Assembly: GCA_001051155.2 (NCBI GenBank)
Contig: JYIP02000015.1
Span: 1-64,000 of the forward strand
Source: Chrysoporthe austroafricana
Taxonomy: Eukaryota; Ascomycota; Sordariomycetes; Diaporthales; Cryphonectriaceae
Length of the DNA stretch: 64,000 nt
Reading direction: 5' to 3'
Part shown: positions 11,133 to 21,240 of the stretch, one piece after another
Position numbering within the stretch: position 1 is the first letter of the stretch
Layout: every line of letters begins with the position of its first letter
Made by a program: the position numbers and the translations under genes
Notes under the pieces: model-generated
What the model was told of the DNA's origin: nothing
Seen by the model: only the letters and a program-made list of their open reading frames with translations
Databases searched by the model: none

Positions 11133-12079
11133 CCTACATAGAGAACTGACCGAGCGTGCAATTCCTTACAGGCAACATCTTCAGCTATTTTCCTAGCAGG
11201 TATTATGTGGATTTGTGTGCTTTATGTGTTATAGCTCCAACGGCTGCCAGAGCAGCCTGGCATGCGGCGGCTGATGCAGTCAGTTTAAGTCGCGGATCTT
11301 GTGATTACAAGAGTGCGAGGGAAAGCAGTGAAAAGATATTGAGAGGAGCTACTATTAACAGGGCTCCGTGGGCTTGATGCTGACAATAAGGATCGTGAAA
11401 AGTCCTATTCGGACTGGTCGTTATCTAATTGCAGCGACGGAGTCGACAATCGCGGCAGATACCCTCTTCATGCTGCTGCGCTTTAACTTCAACGTAAAGA
11501 TCGTCCTCAGCAACGATGAGGTTAATGCGTGGCTGTTCATAACTAGCCTCGCGGTACTAACGTAGCACCTTATCAAGTCAAGACCGCTTGTCTGAAGATT
11601 ACACCACTGACAGATCAAAACATATGTCCCAGAAGCGATCGGCCATGCGGTCCGCAACACGGCCTCCTCCAGTCTGCGGGCTCCGCAAGAGGAGGAATAC
11701 GGCGGAGAGCACTTTTCCGTAGATCCTTGCAGCACTCATGTTGAATTGGAGATCAGCTAGGAAATACAATGGTTGCTAATACTTTTGCAATTCAAACAGA
11801 TTCCGTCGGCAGTACACATGCGAGTTGCGTTCAGCATCGGCGTAAGAGCTAAGTTCGGGCCGGCAATTAGACGTGGCACCGAACGCTACTTGATTGGAGC
11901 TCGGGATTGGAGCTCGGCTGACGTACATTTCTCTTCAACTCCAGCCATTGACGCATTGTTGAGTACCAAAAAAAATGAGCGAGGTACTGCCTGCCTTGAC
12001 CGAGGACAAGTGATTATCGCTTTGCGCATCCTTACTTTTCGAGTCATCTCTGCTCTTGTCACTCACCGTCGGCAGAATC
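11133..12079. other. Intergenic; possible repeat-domain debris
   Basis: No gene can be modelled. A short plus-strand frame near 11350-11480 reads GLDADNKDRE and later VDNRGRYPLHAAAL before a stop. That is faintly like an ankyrin repeat and could be decayed C-terminal sequence of an NLR, but it is too short to assign. Overlapping ORFs on the other strand have no motif. Confidence 0.3.
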
Positions 12080-13928
12080 ATGCCTAACACAGGAAGGCCG
12101 AGCCGTGACTGTCATCTCTGTCGAAAGAGAAGGGTTAAGGTAGGCGTGTTATCTCCCAGCACGTGCCCAGCCACCGCGGGTCACAGCATGCCCCATTCTC
12201 GAGCAGAGCTGAGAAACTTGACGCGACCAGTGCGACCTGACCAGGCCGGCCTGCCTACGATGTGTCAAATACGGCGAAGACTGTCCCGGGTATCGATCGA
12301 CTTCGGACTTGATTTTCCAGAATGAGGATGTCTCCTCGCTGCGCCGTTCGCACGGCAGGACGGAACGGAAAAGAGCGGGGACTGCTGTCACGTCAGCGGC
12401 GCGAAGAACGTCCCCGGACTCGATGCGCGCAGCGCCATGGACGAGGGGACGATCCTCCCAGGCTCCCAATTCATCTTCCGGGTCTGAGCTCCGATGGGTG
12501 CCCCCGCTTCTTCTCGCCCTGCCCGAGACGTTGAGCATTCATGCTATTCCCTTGGTGTTGGAGCAATATTCTGCGCGTTCCATCTCGTCGAACTCTTCAC
12601 CACGGGAATTCGGCTACCACGACTTCTTGCCTGGACTTCTCCACGAACGGAGCAATGAATGTCTCCAGCTGGCCGTCGAGGCCTTCGCGGACGCATATGT
12701 GAAGAATCACTCAAATGATAGCTTCATGGCCAACCACCGATCGTCCGCTAGGTACGGGAAAGCTCTGCACGCAGTGAACGAATCTTTGCGAGATCAGAGG
12801 GGCAGGTTCCAAGATGCGACACTGGTTGCGGTGTGGCTACTTGGGAACTACGAGGTGAGGGCCCACTCATCGCTCCTGTTCTCAACATCAACGGCTTTGA
12901 AGGCTTACCACAATAATTCGTACCTCAGATCCTAACAGCATCTCCAATGGCTATACGTCCATCAAGCGGAGGATGGGGTCGAGCACCGGCTGCTTGGTAT
13001 GTCCATGCTCAGGGAATGGCAAGCATCCTTCGACTTAGGGGCATCGAGCAGCTGTCAACTCGAGCGGGGAGAAACCTCTTTTGGGTGGCGTTGGGCGTCA
13101 TCGCAAGTACACCACTGTATAATGGCTGTTTTTGCATGAGGTGATCTGACTCATCCTAATTAGCAAAGCAGTTCTGTCCTCGCGAACGAAACTCTGCTGG
13201 AGGATGCGAGGATCTGGCTCGACACCATCGGATCGAGCCTGCAGCCACAGGATATGCTTCCGTTCTTTGTGAGCCGGTATATTTATCACGCCACTGCGAT
13301 TTCGAGCCGCATAAACAACATGCTACATACGGTTGAGAATCCACACGACATCCGGTCTGGAGTGGTGTTGGACCTCACTTCGCGAGCACGGAGTCTGGAC
13401 TCCATGTACACCTTAGAGGGCTTGCCGGTCGGCGGAGACGTCAGCGTCCTATTTTGGACCGTTTATAAGATGTCGGTGATGAAGCTGCACCACCACTTGA
13501 TCTTGCTCATCAATTTTGTCGACAGTCCGGGGGCTGGGGTCTTGTCAGACGAGCAGCTGAGGGATCTAGGAGAACTGCGAGCCGCAAGTCTACGCAGGGT
13601 TCGTCGGACGGGAGACGAGGTCTTGAACGCCGCAAGCGATTTATTTCGTGCTATGCCGTATGGAAGGAGTGTCGGAGGAGGTAATGAGGACAGCTGGCGA
13701 AGTCAGACCCCTGCCTGCTGGGCTGATGCCCTTCGCTTGCTCGCTGCTGTCAGTATGATACTAGAGCTGCCATCGATGACGAATGAGCAAAGACCGAAGG
13801 CTGTTAACAGTCTGGATGTTCTTGGGTTGCAATTTAGGGTCCGGCAAGCCATGGTTCGTCAGTATCGTGTGCCACCACTACCAGTTCACGCAAGATGGAG
13901 GGAAGATAAGGTGAGAGACATAATATAG
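12080..13928 (+). CDS. Zn2Cys6 fungal transcription factor
   Basis: Nuclear regulator with an N-terminal Gal4-type zinc cluster. Exons fit at 12080-12139, 12231-12854, 12929-13102 and 13164-13928, giving about 540 residues with no stop. The cluster is C11-x2-C14-x6-C21-x6-C28-x2-C31-x6-C38; the first intron splits it just before C21. The remainder resembles the fungal-specific transcription factor domain found in many Zn2Cys6 proteins (FLPGLLHERSNECLQLAV, ATLVAVWLLGNYE, GRNLFWVALGVI). The third intron has a GC donor (GCAAGT, 13103) with acceptor TAG at 13163. The GT alternative two bases on breaks the frame. The 3' end could hold one more exon, but 13928 gives a clean stop. The target genes are unknown. 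No overlap with a biosynthetic cluster is seen. Confidence 0.85.
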
Positions 13929-15082
13929 ATTGAAGAATAACAGGCCGTCTTAAGGGGTGTACTTCTTCCGAGAATAATGCCTTTTAATGAAGTAAAAAAA
14001 AAAAAAAGGGAAGAAAAAAAAAAAACTTATCGAAGGCTGAAAGAACCAAAAGTGGACATTAGTCGGGGTTCTAGCTCATAGGGGGTACAAAAAGTTGGGA
14101 GGGGGGTAGGAAATGCTCATGGGGGTTACAACCAGCTCGTGGGGTTAACAGAAAGGTGGGTCTGATAGCAGGTTGGCTAGGTGACGAAAGATTTTCTTTT
14201 TTTTCTTTTTAGCTTTCGTTAGTATTATCTATAGCATATGCTTAATATATGCTCGGTATATAAGTCTCGTCAGTATTATTGAGCCAGAGATGGTATGAGC
14301 ATCTTATGCCGACTACCGAGTCCGGGGCAGCAGGTTCGAACAACCTAAGCGTGCGTTCAGACAGACGAAGGAGCCAGACCTAGCCAAACAAACGATGCTT
14401 ACGGTCTGTTCAGACGTTATCGAGAAGGGAAGGGCAATTAAAATATAGATCAGAAGGGGGACGCCGTCGGAGCCGTCGTTGAAACAAGGCATAGGTCGGA
14501 CTGGCTTGCAGGCCTATCGACGAAATATCTAGTGGGCAAATTCACGGCTTGCAGACAGAAATTCGATATTTCGACGATTCCTCGCATCTTTTCAGACGTT
14601 TATCAAAGAGAAGAGAACGCGCGTATGTGTCCCCTCTCGAGCGTTGAAGGGGTTGACGTCGAAGGTCGATCTACCTATAGGCCCAAATGGGGTGTGGGTG
14701 TCCCCGGCACTAGGCCCCTGCACTGCCCACCACAACATTATATTATTTGAAAATTGCAATATATTTTTACGGCGTTCAATACAAGCAGAAAAGCATAGCT
14801 TTAATCCTTGGTCAGAGTTGCAACGTTTAAAATGTAACGTTGTGGCAAGCATTCGAATCAACGCCCTTTGAACCTCATAACAGAAGCTTCATTCTTCAGA
14901 GCTAAAGGAAGCACCTATAGGCTCTACCACAGTAAGCTTCGGTACCTGTACAAAGCAACACTCATGCAGTTTCGAAAGCCCTATCCAGACTTGAAATTTA
15001 GCTTTCAACGTCGTTCTGCCCCTCTTAAGGCCTCGTCACTCTGCCTTGCCACCAAAACCTGACAACGGGTTATATGTCGCGA
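13929..15082. other. Intergenic, no gene supported
   Basis: Contains a purine run (about 13993-14026). Short degenerate repeats of (A/T)GCTC(A/G)TGGGGGTTA-like blocks lie at 14070-14150. A TTCAGAC(G/A) word recurs near 14355, 14408 and 14594. A GGTTCGAAC box near 14332 resembles a tRNA B box but has no foldable tRNA around it. Opposed 70-90 codon ORFs at 14532-14871 have no motif. Confidence 0.4.
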
Positions 15083-15700
15083 TTAAGTCGTTTGAGTCGC
15101 GTTATCGATCATGATTGCTTGCTGAACAGCTACACAGCAAGTTTCTACTTGCTGTGGTTGTCTAATGCATTGCGGTACGTGATTGCATTCCCAAAGGACG
15201 TGCTGGTGCAGGATGCAAATAACACTACCGACGCAGCCTTTGCGCTGGTTGTTCAAATTAGCGGGCTCGTCGACGATGTGCGTGTGGTTGAAGCAGTTGA
15301 GAATATCGCAACAGTGGTTCGCATGGTTTAAAACGTTCCTGCCAGTAGCAGCAACGAAGGCGAGCCGATGTATTTGGTACGCATGTTGTGCTCTGTCGCC
15401 GAGGACCGCGGATCTCCAAACCTACATTCAGGTCGGTAATAGTTAGTCAAAGATAGCAAATGTGAAGCACGCTTTTCTCTCTCTTCTGTTTACCTGGCCA
15501 TAACCGTCGTTATTCCGTGAGCCTGTCCATAGCAAGCATCCAAGCACAGGGTCTCGATTGAAACCTCCGGCCCTGCCGTTCATGATATCGTTGATGATGG
15601 CCTGAGCACCCGCTTGGCCAAGGTCGGCCAAGATGTCTCGCGCTTGACGGGCTGGCTGAGTGGACTTAGAAGACATTGTAACCTCGTCAATACTTGTCAA
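15083..15700 (-). CDS. I-PpoI-like His-Me finger homing endonuclease-type protein
   Basis: Minus-strand gene with exon 1 at 15700-15494 and exon 2 at 15421-15083. The intron (15422-15493, 72 bp, GTAAAC...TAG) keeps the frame, giving 181 residues. The product matches the family defined by the zinc-binding loop of I-PpoI-type homing endonucleases. It has GCLLWTGSRNNDGYGQVW (about 54-71), then H105 in NHANHCCDILNC as probable catalytic His, C-x-N-x2-H (112-117), E121, an Asn pair (126-127, metal ligand) and RKGC (C132). A final Cys/His-rich loop includes C138, H141, H143, C148 and C154. Family members cut DNA through a beta-beta-alpha-metal site. The Ser usual before the catalytic His is Asn104. 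An alternative ATG at 15676 is possible. The gene stands free, not inside an intron. DNA target unknown; no inactivating mutation seen. Confidence 0.8.
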
Positions 15701-16157
15701 ACTTCTGGAATCCCGGCCACATCAGGAACTAAACGTTGGGCATAGTTTTGCCTCCTGCCATGCTATCTAATGAGTCTATCACCTCCTTATATGTACTACA
15801 CAGGCTTATTCAATGATAAAAATACAGACAATGAATGAATTGCCTTGGGGCAATATGAAACAATTCGACGGCCTGACTAAAGCAGCCAAAACACTACAAC
15901 AAAAGGGCTCTCACACCGACAATACTGTCTCTGTGGCCGGCCGCATAGGACTAGAGTGGATTCTGCCCAGATCTTACCAGTTTAGGAAAGCAGTAACCGG
16001 TGCTAGCCGATTGTCTGCGCACCCAGCATATTTCCCCTAGCTACCATTACGGTTTCTGCTCATCACTTGCTGTAGAAAGCATCGTAAAGAGCATCAGTCA
16101 GATTGATTGATTTCTTTACAAATGTGACGAGTGCTAGAGGTATATGTGGCGTTTGTA
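15701..16157. other. Intergenic, no gene supported
   Basis: Probable 5' flank of the minus-strand nuclease gene up to the Tc1 element. A 75-codon plus-strand ORF (15813-16040) has no recognisable motif and is not called. Confidence 0.4.
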
Positions 16158-17796
16158 CGGAGGACGCTGTCAAAAGAAACGGACACCCCCTGCTAGCAGG
16201 GGTCATGTTTTCTGCCACCAATTTAAATTTAGTATGATCCCTGTCATAGCGCTCGCTTGCTACTGATTATGCACATAAAAGGAGGCACTTACCAGGGTAG
16301 TAAAAAGCAAATATCGTGATGTCAAGAATCTTGGTATTGAGGCCTGTTCTATAGTAAACTGTATATCTTTTACCTCGTCATTCGAAATGCCACATTACGA
16401 TATTGCTACTCGCGCCCAAGTGCTTGCCTTTCTTTGTATAGGCTTTTCAGCTTCTGATATCGAAAGGAAACTGAAGATGTCACGATCCACAATCAACCGT
16501 ATACGCGACCATGCGATCCAATGCGGCTTTGATCAGAACGCCGCTATACCTTTGATATTGGACCGTCACGTTCAGGATGCTTCAAAGATTGGGCGACCAA
16601 AGAAGCAATATCAAGATCGTAAAGATGTGGCTGATCTTGTAAAGAAAGACCGCTATGGCCGTGAGCTGTCTTGTATGCAGATCGCTGACCGGTTAAATCG
16701 TCGAGTTTCGCCGTCAACAGTCTGGCGTATACTCGAAGAAGCTGACTTAACAAAAACAAAGCCTACACGCAAACCTGGCTTGACGAAAATAATGAAGCAG
16801 CAACGGCTTCAATGGTGCCTCGAACACCAAAATTGGACTCTTGACGACTGGAAAAGAGTGATCTGGAGCGATGAGACGTCTGTTGTCTTGAACCATAGAC
16901 GAGGAGGCTATCGTGTATGGAGAGGAGTTGATGAAGCTTTCGTTCGAAGCTGTATTCGAGAGCGCTGGAAAGGTTATTCAGAGTTTATGTTCTGGGGCTG
17001 TTTTACATGGGAAGAGAAAGGCCCATACCATATCTGGCATCCAGAAACAGCTGCTGAAAAGAAGAGAGCTGATGAAGCTATTGCTGAGTTGAATAAGCAA
17101 CTTGAACCTGAGCTGAAGGCGAATTGGGAGCTCGAGACTGGCATTCAGCGCTTGCAAGTAAATGGGAAAAAAAGAGGGCGAAAACCACAGTGGCGTTTTA
17201 CTGAAAAGAATGGCAACTTAGCTCGTTGCAAGACGAAAGGAGGCGTTGACTGGTGGCGATACCAAACCCATATTTTGAAGCCAAAGTTAATCCCTTTCGC
17301 ACAGAAACGAGGGCTAACAGCGCTGGTTCAAGAGGATAAAGCACCAGCACATATTCACAGAGCGCAAGCCCTAATCTATAGTATAGCTGGTATTGAGCGG
17401 CTCTTTTGGTGTCCTAATTCGCTAGATCTAAATATGATTGAGCCAGCTTGGGGCTGGTTGAAGAGAGAAACGACGAAAAAAGGTGCGTTGAAATCGAGGA
17501 AGGAAGCTGAAAAGGTATGGGCTGGAGCTTGGAAAAATATGCCTCAAGAGCTAATTCAACGCTGGATCGAAAGGATCGTCGTACATATAAAAGAAGTAAT
17601 ACGGTTAGAAGGAGGAAACGAATATGCAGAGGGTTCAAAACGAGATATAGATCGACAGCGTAAACGGTGATAGTTGGCCTTGGTGTTTTGGCTGGCTGGC
17701 TGGCTGGCTGGCTATATAGATCTAAGGGTTAGGGTTTCTTAATAAGGCAAAAGCGGTGACCAGGGGGGTGTTCGTTTCTTTTGACAGCGTCCTCCG
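16158..17796 (+). mobile_element. Intact Tc1/mariner-type transposon
   Basis: A 1639-bp element with near-perfect inverted repeats starting CGGAGGACGCTGTCAAAAGA and continuing AACG(G/A)ACACCCCC. TA duplications lie at 16156-16157 and 17797-17798. It encodes one uninterrupted transposase. A (GGCT)6 microsatellite lies at 17690-17713 before the 3' repeat. Unlike the other transposons here it shows no nonsense mutation, so it may be recent and possibly active. Confidence 0.93.
16387..17670 (+). CDS. Tc1/mariner transposase, 427 aa, intact
   Basis: Cut-and-paste transposase. The N-terminus has a helix-turn-helix (residues about 6-45, GFSASDIERKLKMSRSTINRI) and a second DNA-binding segment with GRPKK and SPSTVWRILEE. 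The catalytic triad is visible as D162 (VIWSDETS), D317 (VQEDKAPAH) and E352 (NMIEPAWGW), with 34 residues between the last two (DD34E). A Lys/Glu-rich insertion of about 70 residues (about 220-290) lies between the first two acids. Some fungal Tc1 relatives carry a comparable insert. No stop or frameshift. The start fits well inside the terminal repeats. It is probably catalytically competent. Confidence 0.92.
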   Translation: MPHYDIATRAQVLAFLCIGFSASDIERKLKMSRSTINRIRDHAIQCGFDQNAAIPLILDRHVQDASKIGRPKKQYQDRKDVADLVKKDRYGRELSCMQIADRLNRRVSPSTVWRILEEADLTKTKPTRKPGLTKIMKQQRLQWCLEHQNWTLDDWKRVIWSDETSVVLNHRRGGYRVWRGVDEAFVRSCIRERWKGYSEFMFWGCFTWEEKGPYHIWHPETAAEKKRADEAIAELNKQLEPELKANWELETGIQRLQVNGKKRGRKPQWRFTEKNGNLARCKTKGGVDWWRYQTHILKPKLIPFAQKRGLTALVQEDKAPAHIHRAQALIYSIAGIERLFWCPNSLDLNMIEPAWGWLKRETTKKGALKSRKEAEKVWAGAWKNMPQELIQRWIERIVVHIKEVIRLEGGNEYAEGSKRDIDRQRKR

Positions 17797-17798
17797 TA

Positions 17799-18420
17799 GT
17801 AAGCTTTTCATAAGCCTGGGGTCCTAGTCTCCAGCAGCTCTCGTTCCCAATCAATGTCTTAATTGCCGTGATAGAAGTGGAGTAATATGAGTCAACATGC
17901 AGGTACCGCCGCTGACAGTGTGTAGCAATGCGTGCCCCTGTCCCTGCTCACGCATGTCCTGTGTAGCACAGGTTTACGTACCCGTCAATGCCCTTCGAAC
18001 ACCAGTCTATGGGTGAAGATGGACGCCCTGAAAAACAGGTGTGTCGCGATCCCCGGACTGGTTCGAAATCGGTTTCTATAACGCGGGACAGTAATTGCAA
18101 GCTGTTTCAGCCTGTGCTTATTGTGAAGAACGACAGCAAATGAAGGCTAATGAGGCATAGGATCAAGGCTGGAAAACCTGCTACTACCGAGTCTGATCTC
18201 GCAACTATGTAGACGAAACAAGTAGCGGAGAAGGGCGTGCGCCACAAGATCGGCCGTTGACTGATTGGGGACATCACACGCGAGACTGAGTTGTAGGCAT
18301 TCCGGTGGAATATAAGGACCAAGAATCGCAGTGGCACGCGACTATTCAAGAGGTTGATCGGTTCTTGCGTCAAGAGTCAGGCAAAAGTGTTGTATACTCG
18401 TCCACGCTGTTGCTGGGAAG
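17799..18420. other. Intergenic between two DNA transposons
   Basis: Normal base composition. An 88-codon minus-strand ORF (18107-18373) has no motif. A GGTTCGAAAT box near 18059 is B-box-like but no tRNA can be folded. Nothing else supported. Confidence 0.4.
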
Positions 18421-18422
18421 TA

Positions 18423-20275
18423 AGTCGCCACACCCCTTAGCCGCCCACCCCCCCTAGCCGCCCACCCTGCTGCCATACCGCCATTTCGACCTGTTCCTTA
18501 ACACTCTTTGATTTCTCAACCATTTCTTGACGAAATCTTTTCATTCTTTCAGCAAAGTTCCATCCAAGGTTCAAGATGACCTATCTCGAAGCTGATCTTC
18601 AGCGGGCCATTATTGCAGTCAGGGCTGGTGTATCTCAAAGGACCGCCTCTTCCGAGTATGGCGTTCCAAGAGGTACTCTAAGGGAACGTCTGGCAGGCGC
18701 CTAGCCACGAAAAATCGCCTACGAAGGAGACCAGAGGCTCTCTGCCGTTCAGGAAAGAGAACTAGCCCTCTGGGCTATAGCTCAAGCTGATATGGGCCTT
18801 CCTCCGACCTATCAAGAACTGAAAGCATTTGCTTAGCGAATCCTTACGATCAAAGGCGACCTTCAGCCCTTAGGGAAGAACTGGCTGACGGCTTTTCTGC
18901 GGCGCAATCCGATCCTTAAGACCCAGAGGGCTAGACGAATCGATTCAGCTCGAATAAACGGAGCTCGAACAGAGGTAATTCGGCCCTGGTTTCAGATTCT
19001 CCAGCAGCTACGAATAAGCCTGATCAAACCAGCCAACAGGTGGAATATGGACGAGGCTGGAATAATTGAAGGCCAGGGGGGAAACGGTCTGGTTCTAGGA
19101 GGCTTTCAGAGCTGTCTGATACAGAAAAAATAGCCTGGTTCGCGTATCTAGACCTCGTTTCTGGAATGTATATCGGCTCAAGGCGACCACCTCCCTCCTC
19201 TCGTAATATTCAAAGGAAAAACGGTCTAGCAGCAGTAGTTCCCTCGCGATCTCGAGCCTTTCCGAGCTTAGCAGTTTACTGCTACGATAAACGGCTGGAC
19301 GAATAACGAGATGGCTTTCGAATGGCTAAGAAAGATCTTTATACCATATACTAAGCCAGAGATCTTGACAGAGATTAGGCTGCTGATTCTAGATGGCTAC
19401 GGAAGCCATATAACCGAGAAATTTATATAGCTTTGTTTCTCGAATAATATTCAGTTGATTTATTTACCCCCTTATACCTTATACGTCTTCCAGCCGCTTA
19501 ATCTGGGAATCTTCTCGTCCTTGAAAAGGGCATACCGAAAGAGGCTTGGCCTTGTAGACTAGAGCGATTCTAGCATGGCTGGCAAGCGACTATTCCTCGA
19601 AAACTATCGTCTGGCCCGTAAAAAGGGCTTTTCCAGCCAGAATATTCGGTCTGGGTAGAAGGGTACTGGTTTATAGCCAGTAGCCCTAGCTAAGCCTCTC
19701 TTGAGCCCTCTCCTCTTCCGGAAAGACGACCAGCCACCTCCCAGCCAGTCGATTTTGGCTTGGATATCTTCATCAGCCTTAACAGAGGGTCTGCCAGCAT
19801 TTTTAGCCCCTTCCGAGAAATACAGAACCCCCAGGAAGACCAGGGAGCTCAAGGCTCAAGTTCAGGAAATTCAGAAGCTGATAGGGCCCTCGCCAGTATG
19901 CCGAACACTCTTTAGAAAGATCGTCAAGGAGTGGGAGGAGAGGGACCTGGTAGAGGCAAGGGACCAGCGAAAAATTCGAATTCTAGAGGCTCAGAATGCG
20001 GCTCTGAAGCCCTCAAAAAGAAGGAGGGTCGATATTAGTCCGAATTCGAAGTTCGTCAATATCGACGCTATACGGAAGGCTCAAATCAAGGCCGATCGTG
20101 ATGGGAATGCTACAGACGAAAAGAGAGAGGTCGAAATACCCTTGGCTGAAGAGGACTGTATTATTGTAGCTTAAATGGTTGAAAAATCAACAAGTGAAAT
20201 ATGGGTGTGAAATCTAGGGGGGGGTTGTCAAGGTGGGCGGCTAGGGGGGGTGGGCGGCTAAGGGGTGTGGCGACT
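18423..20275 (+). mobile_element. pogo/Fot1-like DNA transposon, copy 2
   Basis: An 1853-bp element with inverted repeats AGTCGCCACACCCCTTAGCC continuing GCCCACCCCCCC. Within each terminus the TAGCCGCCCACC word occurs twice. TA duplications lie at 18421-18422 and 20276-20277. The transposase is related to that of copy 1 but has diverged, and the terminal repeats differ, so this is a separate subfamily. Confidence 0.92.
18576..20174 (+). pseudogene. pogo-type DDE transposase, many in-frame stops
   Basis: One frame runs from ATG 18576 to the stop at 20172-20174. It gives the same architecture as the first pogo copy: HTH with YGVPRGTLRERLAG, CENP-B-like region with LGKNWLTAFLRRNP, first DDE Asp in NRWNMDEAGIIEG, second in LLILDGYGSH and third-block YLPPYTLYVFQPLN. 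There the third Asp reads Asn. At least ten internal stops, nearly all TAG, fall at Trp or Gln positions, for example at the Trp of EKFIW. The length is kept and no frameshift is obvious, so point mutation rather than deletion killed it. The C-terminal 150 codons (19701 on) are uninterrupted and keep the basic KPSKRRRVD and acidic end. Confidence 0.88.
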
Positions 20276-20277
20276 TA

Positions 20278-20425
20278 ACACAACAAAGGCCGATCAGAGC
20301 CTGTGGCGTAGAAGCGGTTTGTCGAGAAGAAAATGTGTACCACTTCCACAATGACCTTTTGACACACAAGCCGCAAGCTGCAATATGTTTTCATGTCGAA
20401 AGAAAGGAACAGTTCGTGTATGTGC
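20278..20425. other. Unassigned flank before the 18S fragment
   Basis: No gene. It ends just before GGAGCCTGCGG of 18S, a region where fungal 18S genes can carry group I introns, so this could be the 3' end of another intron. No diagnostic element was identified. Confidence 0.25.
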
Positions 20426-20637
20426 TGGAGCCTGCGGCTTAATTTGACTCAACACGGGGAAACTCACCAGGTCCAGACACAACTAGGATTGACAGATTGA
20501 GAGCTCTTTCTTGATTTTGTGGGTNGATAACGAACGAGACCTTAACCTGCTAAATAGCCCGCGCCGCTCAGGCGGCACGCTGGCTTCTTAGAGGGACTAT
20601 CGGCTCAAGCCGATGGAAGTTTGAGGCAATAACAGGT
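20426..20637 (+). rRNA. 18S rRNA, partial (central/3' domain), sense
   Basis: Clear small-subunit sequence: GGAGCCTGCGGCTTAATTTG, then ACTCAACACGGGGAAACTC, GAGAGCTCTTTCTTGATTTT, GATAACGAACGAGACCTTAA and GAGGCAATAACAGGT. A single N at 20525 stands where about 50 bases of normal 18S sequence should be, between TTTTGTGGGT and GATAACGAACG. It is therefore an internal deletion or an assembly gap closed with one N. The fragment ends after ...AACAGGT, where intron-like sequence starts. Confidence 0.93.
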
Positions 20638-21240
20638 TAACATTCACAGGCCTGTAAAAGTAGTCCTCATTAAAATAACTGCTAGTCGATGCATCGTTCT
20701 CCGCGGGGAAGCCCCCAATTATCGGGCGGAGATACGCTGAGTACACCTGCTCTATGGTTACTCACCGTAAGATGCCGGCGACACCACCTGGTACAGGGGA
20801 CGCCTCACGGTTTTGAATACCGAAGGCCAATCCTGTGGCGAGCTCGGGTCGCGCCGAGCCGTCGCAACGCGCGCAAAGGGGTGGGCCAGCCTACGGGCTG
20901 GCTTGAGGTAATTACGTGCTAATCCGCCGCGAACCCAAGGACGGAGTTGACAAGAGGGTGGCCCGCGACGTGACTGGACCGCTACGGGCATCGAGCTTAG
21001 GTCTGGCAGATGCTGATTAATGGCTTCAAGGCTCAATACTATAACGATCCCGAGCCCTCTGCATGTGGTGGAGTGCCTGAATACAGTTATACCTATTGTG
21101 CAGTCCGTCAACACCTTGCTACTCAGGAGCTGATTTTTGTCAAGCCTTTCTCACTACGGTCGAGTTGTATGCTAAAATCCCGAGGTCCAGAAACGTTCGA
21201 CATCTGATCAAGGTATCTAGAGTGATGGCGACAGACCAAT
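20638..21240 (+). ncRNA. Group I intron remnant in 18S (S1199-like position)
   Basis: The sequence departs from 18S right after ACAGGT (20632-20637), at or near a known fungal group I insertion site. A P1 helix can be drawn: exon ACAGGU pairs with GCCUGU at 20650-20655, placing a U-G wobble at the splice site as group I introns require. Downstream, CCCAATTATCGGGCGGAGA (about 20709) resembles the P/P4 strand and CTAATCCGCCGCG (about 20919) the Q/P4-P6 strand. The R and S elements could not be placed with confidence, and no 3' exon (CTGTGATGCCC) is found in the window. The right end given is approximate. No homing-endonuclease ORF lies inside. Confidence 0.6.

Noticed and set aside
11350..11480. 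Ankyrin-repeat gene
   Set aside because: Only one weak motif (RYPLHAAAL) between stops; not enough to call.
14280..14350. tRNA or tRNA-derived SINE (GGTTCGAAC box)
   Set aside because: No T-arm with a correct 7-base loop and 5-bp stem, and no acceptor stem can be formed.
15813..16040. 75-codon protein
   Set aside because: No motif, no supporting splice model, adjacent to a transposon.
18040..18080. tRNA B box GGTTCGAAAT
   Set aside because: No matching A box or cloverleaf around it.
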